From Molossus alvarezi (taxonomy: Eukaryota; Chordata; Mammalia; Chiroptera; Molossidae), in the NCBI GenBank assembly GCA_037176705.1, contig CM073898.1, forward strand, positions 25,528,488-25,592,487: DNA of 64,000 nt. The letters run 5' to 3'. Below are positions 1-64,000 of this stretch, piece after piece. Numbering within the stretch: position 1 is the first letter of the stretch; each line of letters begins with the position of its first letter. The notes below the pieces were generated by a model. It was not told where the DNA came from, ran no database searches, and worked only from the letters and a program-made list of their open reading frames with translations. The position numbers and the translations under genes are program-made.

Positions 1-318
1 TCTTGGTGCCCATTGTATAGCATGGCCCCTGATTTGTCAAGACACCTGTCTTCTAAAGAACATAACACGTCTTTGATATTCAATCTGGTAATCTTACTAA
101 TAACAAAATCCTAAAATAGGTTCTCCAATTCAAACTATAGAAGAAGGGTTACTAAGCCTGGAAATTATAGTTCCCATTGAGGCTTCATGTTAAATTTCAA
201 AATTTTAGTCATATACCTAAAAAATTATATACTCCCTTTTAATCTTATTTGTGTTTTAGTATATTGGCCAAAGTCTACTAGGTTGGACCCTTTTAAGATA
301 ACACAAAGGTAAGGTAAG

Positions 319-353
319 GGTGTGTGTGTGTGTGTGTATGTGCATGTGTGTAT
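319..353. repeat. (TG)n microsatellite
   Basis: Interrupted TG/CA dinucleotide run. Confidence 0.8.
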
Positions 354-517
354 TTTAAACATCATGACGTGGGCCTGGTAACCTGAGTTTTGGAGTGGGA
401 AGTGTTAGCAGTACTGGTATCACATACAAGTCATATCTTCAAAAGGCTCTGTAACTTATTTTCACATTTTCAAAATAAGTGCTTTAAAAAACAAAACAAA
501 ATTTAATGGTAGGACAT

Positions 518-717
518 GTTTTTATTGATTTTTTTAGAGGAAGGGAAAGAGAGAGAAACATTGATATGAGAGGGAACCATCAATTGACTGCTTTCTGCAC
601 ACCCCCAACTGGGGATTGAGCCTGAAACCCGGGTACTTGCTCTGACCAAGAATCGAACCAGGGCCTCTCAGTCCATGGGACAATGCTTGGTGGTCCACTG
701 AGCCACACTGGTCGGGT
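518..717 (-). repeat. Ves SINE, form B
   Basis: tRNA-like head at the right end (CCACTGAGCCACACTGG in reverse), tail TTTATTGATTTTTTTAGAG at the left. Flanked by a 10-bp duplication GGTAGGACAT (508-517) / GGTAAGACAT (718-727). Confidence 0.85.
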
Positions 718-727
718 GGTAAGACAT

Positions 728-728
728 T

Positions 729-767
<39 letters not shown>

Positions 768-995
768 TTTCCTCACCCAAGGACATTTTTCCATTGTTTG
801 TTCAGATAGAGTGGGAGGGAGGGAGAGTGAGAAACATTGACGTGAAAGGGACACATCGAGTGGCTGCCACCCACACGACCCAACCAGGCCCGGAGACAAA
901 CTGCAACCGAAGTACGTGCCCTTAGTGGGAACCGAACCCGGGTCTCTCTGGACCGCAGGCCAACGCTCTAACCGCTGAGCCAAACCGGCCAGGTG
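728..995 (-). repeat. Ves SINE, form A, with a (TTTA)n tail
   Basis: Head GCTCTAACCGCTGAGCCAAA at the right, CCTCACCCAAGGACATTTTT at the left, and a long (TTTA)n tail at 729-770. The right flank GGTAGGACAT (996-1005) is a third copy of the target repeat. Confidence 0.88.
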
Positions 996-1289
996 GTAGG
1001 ACATCTTTTTAAAGTAAAGCTATCCTTACCCATCTGTGCATGGCTTTTCCCATTTGTACATAGAATTTTCTCAAATTCTTAAGTATTCTGTACTTTTGAT
1101 AACAACATGATGTATTCATAAGCTCTTATTCATATAGTACGTTTATTAGAGTTGATTTGGCAGATACTTTCCTTAGTCAAAATATATTTACATTTTCAGA
1201 GGCAACCATGGGCATAATTTCTATTTGACTAATAACTAGTAGCTAGACTTATAAGTGCTTACCTACCTCATTTTGTTTCAACAGATTTT

Positions 1290-1502
1290 CTCTGCCTTGG
1301 CAGTACTGACATTTCAGACTAGATAATTTTCTGTTGGGGGCTATCTTGTGCATTGTAGGCTATTTAGCAGCACCCCTGATTTCTAACCACTAGATGCCAG
1401 GAGTATCCCCTTTACCCCTCGGTTGTGACAGGAACATCTCCAGGTACAGCCAAATGTCCACTGCTGGCCAAAACTACCTCCAGTTGAGAACAACTGGTTT
1501 AA
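1290..1502 (-). mobile_element. MER20-like hAT DNA transposon
   Basis: Reverse-oriented sequence with CATTGTAGGCTATTTAGCAGC, CTAGATGCCAGGAG and terminal AGTTGAGAACAACTGG, matching my memory of the MER20 consensus. MER20 copies are eutherian and some act as enhancers. Confidence 0.6.
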
Positions 1503-1517
1503 AACAAACAAAAATTA

Positions 1518-1732
1518 GCCCAGCCAGTGTGGCTCAGTGGATTGAGCGTCATCCCATGGACTGAGAGGTCCCAGTTTGATTTCCAGTCAGGGCACATGCC
1601 CAGATTGCAGGTTCGGTTCCCAGTAGGGGCATGCAGGAGGCGGCCAGTCGATGATGTATCTCTTTTACATCAATGTTTCTCTCTCTCTCTTCCTTCTTCT
1701 AAAAAAAACAGAATCAATAAAAACACTTAAAA
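1518..1732 (+). repeat. Ves SINE, form B
   Basis: Head GTGTGGCTCAGTGGATTGAGC, tail CTTCTAAAAAAAACAGAATCAATAAAAA. Confidence 0.82.
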
Positions 1733-1845
1733 ACATTTTTTAAAACAAACAAAAATTATATTTTCTATGAGGAAACTTCTTTACAGTCTTTGTATGTGAT
1801 AAGGTCCTGTATTTGTTGTAGTTAATCAATTTCTTTAAAAAAATT

Positions 1846-2093
1846 TTTTTTATCCTCACCCGAGGACATTTTTGCATTTATGTTCAGAAAGAACAGGAGG
1901 GAGAGAGGGAGGAAGAGAGAGAGAGAGAAACATTGATGTGAGAGAGACTCATCGAGTGGTTGTCACCCACACGACCCCAACCAGGGCCGGGGACAAACTG
2001 CAACTGAGGTACGTGCCCTTAGCAGGAACCAAACCCAGGACTCTCCAGTCTGCGGGCTGATGCTCTAACCGCTGAGCCAAACTGGCCAGGGCT
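1846..2093 (-). repeat. Ves SINE, form A
   Basis: Left end TATCCTCACCCGAGGACATT, right end CTAACCGCTGAGCCAAACTGG. Confidence 0.88.
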
Positions 2094-3884
2094 AGTTAAT
2101 CAGTTTCTATGGACAAACCAAGTCTTACTTGAAAGGTTAACAAGCACCTTTGTTCTAATACATTTAAGACCCAAGGATGGAATTCAGTGAAACTTACTTA
2201 CTATAGCTAAGTTATACTGTGTTTAATTTTTGTAGAAAAAATAGCCAGAGATAATCTCTTTTTAATCAAATAAATTCATTCAACATGAAAGGAAAATTAA
2301 CTCCTTTAGTCCATTTTCAGTCAAACATAGGTTGGAAGAGGTAGCATTAACTACGTAAGGAATAATTGTTAAAAACCCTCACAGTTTGAAATGCTTCTGT
2401 TGAAATGTTCATTATATGTTATACCATATTTAGCAATATTGTAATATGTCAGGGTCATCATCCCAATCACTGATTTTCAGTGTTGGTAGTTATGGGACTG
2501 GGCTGAATTTCCAAGGCTACCCCTTGAACTTGCTTTTTCAAACAAACCTCTCATACTGGCTTTTGCTGCCATTTGTTTCTTTCCTTAAAGGTGAAATAGA
2601 GGTGAAAAAATCCAGTCAATGGATTCTAAACCATCCTCCTCTTAGTTACCTCCCTGGGGCAATGTGTTCTGGCTTATTCAATTAGCGGGGTTACCTGACT
2701 CAGGAGTAGACCTAGGCTGGCCCAAATCAGGCAAGATGGGATAAAGAGGCCAGAATGTGGGAACAAGTTCACGTCGGGCTTGCTGTCCTGCATCTTCATG
2801 AATCGTTGATTCCATTCATTCCTGGTGTTTCCTGTAAGGGACATGCGTGATTCTCCAAAAGAACTCCTCTTTCTGCCTCTTGGATAACATAAATTATTAA
2901 AACACCTAAGATTTTAAAGCACCCTAAGAATTAGTGATTGGCTACAAATCTTAAGAACAATCTTCTTAATACATTATTTTGGGGATGATAACTTAGAAAT
3001 AGCAAGAATGAAATCTCACCACAGTTATGAGTTAATGACTCATTTTACATTTGTGAGACTAAAGACCTGGGAGAAACCTGTCCATCTGGAACAGTCTGAA
3101 ACTATTGCTGTGACAATAAACTAATAGCTGCTTCTATGTTGTTTCTGCCTGAAGCACTCTGTACTGTGAGCACCCAAATACTGACTGACAGATTAAGATC
3201 AAGATCTAACTGCTAAAACAACAGCTTTCCTTGTATTTACTAACTGGCTAAGTATTTTAAGTAAACATTTTCATTTGCCTTTGGGGGGAAATAAGCCCAG
3301 GAATTATGCTTAATTCCAGCGTGATTTAGGAGGAAAGAGCCAGCCCATCTGCCCGCACTTGTTCAAGCCCAGCAGTAGCAATGTGACCGCGTTCTTCAGC
3401 CTGCAGGAAGCCACACGGCATCCTCAGAGTGGGAGCCCCAAGCTCACCAGCTTAGTCTAGCAACTGAGAGAGCACAGAATGTGGTCCCCACAAAGCCAGC
3501 CTGGCCTACCTCAGAAAACCACACCTTCAGTCCTAATTTAATTTTACAAAGTACTGTCACACAATCTTATTTTATGATCATCTTTTAGGGACATTTTTAA
3601 ACCACTGGCTACAAAGAAAAGGGAACATTTACCATATGCCTACAGATCCAATGGCCGTGTGCTTCGATATATTATTTAAACTGCTCAGATAATAAAATGG
3701 GGGATAAAGACCAAAGTTCAGTACTTGTCAGGGAGTTTGAGTTGTAATATTCAGATAGGAACTCAAGGTGGAAGTCAGAGCTAATGCTTTGTTAATCTAT
3801 GACCACTTCTATAAGAATGTTTAGCTCTTCTAATTTTCTGAGAACTTTTCAGTTAGACTTAGTACAAAACAGTAGAGCAGACTA
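2094..3884. other. Downstream flank of DHX57, no recognised element
   Basis: About 1.8 kb of AT-rich single-copy-looking sequence. I see no splice-bordered frame, SINE or LINE here. The 79-codon open frame at 2446-2685 has no recognisable protein content. Confidence 0.5.
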
Positions 3885-3900
3885 ATTTTGTAGCAAGTAC

Positions 3901-3906
3901 TTTATT
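3901..3906 (-). terminator. DHX57: Candidate DHX57 poly(A) signal AATAAA
   Basis: Minus-strand AATAAA followed within 40 nt by a T-rich stretch (CTGCTCTACTGTTTTGT). No other AATAAA occurs between here and the stop codon. Confidence 0.4.
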
Positions 3907-4085
3907 AATACTGTTCCCTAACTACAATCCAGTAAAAGTAAAACAAATATTTAAGAAAACATTCACAGAGTTCTCCATAAAATTAACATTAAATGCTGAC
4001 CATCTTGCTGGGGCTTAGAAATCCAGTTTCACACTGAAATACTTTACTGCATTTTGATCTTTAATCACAAAGGAGTAACCTTATT

Positions 4086-4327
4086 TTTTTTGTTTTTTTT
4101 TATCCTCACCTGAGGACATTTCTCCAGTTTTTGTTCAGATAGAGTGGGAGGGAGAGAGAAAAAGAGAGAGAGAGAGAGAAACATCGACATGAAAGGGACA
4201 CATCGAGTAGTTGCCACCCACACGACCCAAGCAGGGCCGGGGACAAACTGCAACCGAGGTGGCCACCCTTAGCGGGAACTGGACCGCAGGCCAATGCTCT
4301 AACTGCTGAGCCAAACTGGCCAGGGCG
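4086..4327 (-). repeat. Ves SINE, form A (inside probable DHX57 3'UTR)
   Basis: Left TATCCTCACCTGAGGACATT, right CTAACTGCTGAGCCAAACTGG. Flanked by GGAGTAACCTTATTTT on both sides (4071 and 4326), a clear target duplication. It has the same orientation as DHX57. Confidence 0.9.
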
Positions 4328-5934
4328 GAGTAACCTTATTTTATAGCTCATAATTTTAATAATTTTGGGGGTGAGGATTTATAATTAATTTTGGTGCCTT
4401 CAGTCAGGGTGTCCCAACCTTTTTCACATTCTGGCACATGTATAAAATGATAGGATTGTGCATTTGTAAGTGGCTGCAAGTAACCAGCCCAAGAGCAGCT
4501 TCCCTGAGGGGGCAATTCCCAGCCCTCTGAGTGGAAGGCCTTGCTGCTAACCATCCCCCGGCTGTGTGCGCTGCTGCAGACTTGTGTTGAGTCCCCACGG
4601 CTCTAGCGAGGGCAGCATAGGCTCCGTCACAGCACCATGAGTCAAAACTGGCTTTAAAAAACTTTTTTAGTCTTAGTGCAGTTTTCGCCTTCATTTCTTC
4701 TAAATGTCCCAGCCTAATCACGTCTGTAATATAAGCCTTGTTTCAACAGCAAGTCAGGACTTGGATACTGTATGTCCTATGCATAAGTGCACTGAAGCTG
4801 AAATACACCTGATAATGATCAATTTGGACAGTCTACGAGGTTTCCTGGAAACTTAACTAAAACAAAATCTTAAAAAGTAAACACCCTTCACTGAGGTGGT
4901 TTTTCTCGATTAGTTTGAATCCTATCTATAGTATGAAACCTGAGCGCTAGACAAACACAAGAATATTTTTTCCCACTCAGTTCTTTGGGATTCTTCCTGG
5001 CCACCCTGATGAAGGCCCAGGGAAATGTAAACGCATTCCTATTTTTTCAAAATGCCAGTGCCCATTAACCTCAGTGGTGGTTGAAACGAGCAGTCTCATG
5101 GAAGGTACTTTTATGGCTGTAAATCTGACACGAGCATGGCAGCCTCTTCTACTTCAACCATGCCTACTCTGCTCTGAGAACACCATTAACATTCCCTTGT
5201 GGGTAACTGAAACGTGGCCATTAGACGTGGGTGAATCCAGAAAAGAGAGTCAAGATTTCTAGATGGAAAGCCTAAAGGAGAATAAAGACACCCAGACTGT
5301 TCTGCCTTTAAGAATCAGAGTGTTAAGGATGAGACCAGCTCACATTTTAATGACAAATAAGAGCTCATTAAGTTTGTTTTTAAGGCTTACCTTGAATGAG
5401 TAAAAATAAAAATCCCTCACAACTCAAGTTTACTCTGTAGCCAATAGCCTAAAATGCAATTTTAATCTCTCTTGCTCACATGATTTTTTTTCTTCTAACT
5501 TCTCCCAGTTGAGCCTGTATGACAGAAAAAACAATCAGTATTTCCCTTCATGCCCCTATCTCACCCCAGTAAAAAGCAGGAGAAAAAAATACACAGAATA
5601 AAACAGAATTGTATTAAACATTCACTTGTGTGTTATCGGGTGCATTTCATTCATTCTGGGACAGTCATAGGGAAAAAGACAGGCAAGTTGGTTTTCAGAC
5701 TGTCTCACCACGACACTCCGATTGTGCTGGCAGTGCCCACGGCTTTGTCAGAAATACTTGGCCTGGAAAATTCCCCTAACGGAGGTGGTGCCTCAGCTGA
5801 CAGCAGTGCAGGCCCTGGGCTCCTTCCTCAGGGCCAGCCCAGCACGGAGCTTTAGTTCGAGGTAGAGATGCCACTGCTATTTCCCAGGTGAACAAGAAGC
5901 AGGTGCGTAGCAAGCACTCTCCTAAGAGTGGACT

Positions 5935-62229
<56,295 letters not shown>

Positions 62230-62238
62230 TTTCACCTG
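62230..62238 (-). promoter_or_regulatory. DHX57: Splice acceptor and short 5'UTR ahead of the DHX57 start codon
   Basis: On the minus strand a pyrimidine-rich tract ends in TTGCAG (AG at 62237-62236), followed by GTGAAA and then ATG. The 5'UTR is therefore split, with its first exon and promoter beyond position 64000. Confidence 0.8.
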
Positions 62239-62819
62239 CAAGAGAAAAAAATAATACAGACATCATAAAACCAGAGAAGTATAATAGTTCTTTGTTTTCA
62301 AAGTTATGGATATAGCCTATTTAAAAAAAATAACGAAAATGCACATTTTAAGAGGGCCAGTTTACAGAAAGCATGAATTTACAAAAGTTGCTTCACAAAA
62401 GATTTACAAGCACATCCCCATCAGGATTAATATTTAGTGAGTTTCTCTGATACAGATTTCTTCACCGGCGATGTGCATCAGAAACACATGAAGAAGTTCC
62501 AAACACACATGCGTAGGCCCCAATCCTACATTTTGATTTGGTTATATCTGGTACAAAGTTTCAAAAGTTCTAGTTGAGTAAAGATGTTTTCATGTATTGA
62601 ATATGTGACTTAATAAACAAAATTTAAATTTACATATACACTTTCAGAACACAGCCCTCAGAGATTATGTCTGGGGGGAGGTAAAAGTGTAGAGCTTTTG
62701 TATGCAATCCAAGTTAAGTTGATATCAGCTTAAAATAAAATGTTATAACTATAAGATGTTTTAGGTTAGCATCATGGAAACTACAAAGTGAAAAAATAAA
62801 GTAGATACACACAAAATAA

Positions 62820-64000
62820 AGAGAAAGAAATAAAAGCATACCACTACAGAAAATCATCAAATCACAAAGGAAGAAAAAAAGAGAAAGAAAGGGATAATGG
62901 ATTTATAAAACACAAAGGAAGCAATTAATAAAATGGCAATAGTAAGCCCTAGTTATCAATAATTACTGCAAATGTAAAGAGACTAAATTCTCCAGTCAAA
63001 AGACATAGAGTGGCTAAATGGATGAAAAAACAAGACACAACTATATGCTATCTACTACAGAATTGCCACAGCTTTAAGGAAACACATAGATTGAAAGTGA
63101 AGGGATGGAAAAAGATACACCATGCAAATGGAAATCAAAAGAGAGCAGGGATAGCTACACTTATAGCAAACAAAATAGACTTTAAGTCAAAATACCTAGG
63201 AATAAATTTAACCAAGGAGGAGAAAGACCTGTGCACTGAAAACTTTAAGACGTTAAAAAAAGGAACTGAAGGAGACAGATATAAATGGAAAGATATTCTG
63301 TGCTCATTGATCGGAAAAGTTAATATTGTTAAAATGTCCATACTATCCCATGCGATCTACAGATTCAGTGCAATCCCTATAAAATTCTAATGACATTTTT
63401 CTCAGAAATAGAACAACTAATTTGTATGAACATTTCCTAAAATTTTTTGAAACCACAAAAGACCCCAAATAGCCAAAGCAATTTTGAGAAAGAAGATCAA
63501 AGCTGAAGGTATCATATTTCCATAATTTTTAAAATTATTTTATTTATTTATCCTCACCCGAGGACATTTTTCCATTTTTTGTACAGACAGAGTGGGAGGG
63601 AGAGAGAGGGAAACATCGATGTGAAAGGGACACATCGAGTGGCTGCCACCCGCACGACCAACCAGGGCCGGGGACAAACTGCAACCAAGGTACATGCCCT
63701 TAGCGGGAACCGAACCCAGGTCTCTCCGGACCGCAGGCGGACGCTCTAACCGCTAAGCCAAACCGGCCAGGGCCATAATTTTAAACTATATTACAAAGCT
63801 ACAGTAATCAAAACACTATGGTATTGGCATGAAAACAGATATATAAATAAATGGAACAGAATAGAGAGCCCAGATATAAACCCATACATGTATAGTCAAT
63901 TAATTTATAACAAAGGAACCAAGAATATATAACAGGGAAAGGGCCATCTCTTCAATAAATGGTGCTGGAAAAATTGGACAGCCACATGCAAAAGAATGAA
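62820..64000 (+). mobile_element. L1 LINE (ORF2 fragment), running off the window
   Basis: Forward L1 ORF2 landmarks: AATGTAAAGAGACTAAATTCTC, AGAGTGGCTAAATGGATGAA, CTACTACAGAATTGCCACAG, ATCCCATGCGATCTACAGATT, ATGGTATTGGCATGAAAACAG. A deletion joins separate ORF2 parts near 63180-63195. Split by a Ves at 63540-63774. Confidence 0.75.
63540..63774 (-). repeat. Ves SINE, form A, in L1
   Basis: Left TATCCTCACCCGAGGACATT, right CTAACCGCTAAGCCAAACCGG; target duplication CATAATTTTTAAA-type at both sides. Confidence 0.9.

Larger units (their letters stand above)
3885..5934 (-). other. DHX57: Probable DHX57 3'UTR
   Basis: After the stop codon no further splice or open frame is needed. The only AATAAA on the minus strand before about 3880 is at 3906-3901, which gives a 3'UTR of about 2 kb. 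It contains a form A Ves at 4086-4327, so that SINE would be transcribed in the mature message. The extent is inferred and no transcript evidence is available. Confidence 0.4.

Noticed and set aside
5550..5855. 101-codon plus-strand open frame near the DHX57 stop
   Set aside because: It is antisense to the probable 3'UTR, with no splice signals or recognisable domain.
63010..63390. 126-codon plus-strand frame
   Set aside because: It is an L1 ORF2 fragment stitched by an internal deletion, not a gene.
62236..64000. DHX57 promoter or CpG island
   Set aside because: The interval is AT-rich and mostly L1; no CpG-dense stretch or first exon is visible, so the promoter is outside the window.

Overview
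This is a 64 kb stretch of a vesper-type (vespertilionid-like) bat genome. The basis is about 43 copies of the tRNA-derived Ves SINE in two forms: form A, whose tail carries a GTCCTCGGGTGAGGAT-like block, and form B, whose tail reads CTCTAAAAATCAATAAAG. A SPIN-like hAT element and old eutherian repeats (L1, L2, MIR, MER20/MER5-like, Tigger-like) support a placental mammal. Species cannot be fixed from this window.

One host gene fills nearly the whole window on the minus strand: DHX57, a DExH-box RNA helicase. I traced 23 coding exons from the start codon at 62229 to the stop at 5935. All have AG/GT splice borders and matching phases, and they sum to 4,155 nt (1,384 codons plus stop), close to the human protein's 1,386 residues. 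In protein order the exons encode a Gly/Ser/Arg-rich N terminus, an acidic linker, a UBA domain, an RWD domain interrupted by a CCCH zinc finger, two RecA helicase domains (GMTGCGKT, DEVH, SAT, QRKGRAGR), winged-helix/HA2 and an OB-fold tail. A non-coding first exon lies beyond 64000. The 3'UTR probably ends near 3885.

Region by region: 1-3884 is downstream flank (Ves, MER20-like). 3885-6078 is the 3'UTR and last exon. 6079-51737 holds the other exons among SINEs, L1, L2 and DNA transposons. 51900-62014 is the largest intron; an old L2 there is split by a young betaretroviral provirus (54130-59885, plus strand, antisense to DHX57). 62015-62235 holds the first coding exon. 62236-64000 is intron made mostly of L1 plus one Ves.

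The provirus has 6-bp target duplications, LTRs differing at 7 of about 372 aligned sites, a tRNA-Lys1,2-type primer site, a full-length gag, an open dUTPase-protease-G-patch frame and an apparently intact gag-pro frameshift pseudoknot. Its pol is collapsed by a deletion joining the RT thumb to the integrase core, and env is reduced to fragments.

A second unusual feature is a decayed copy of the DHX57 ATP-binding exon (46168-46330), lying upstream of the real one and looking like the relic of a tandem exon duplication.
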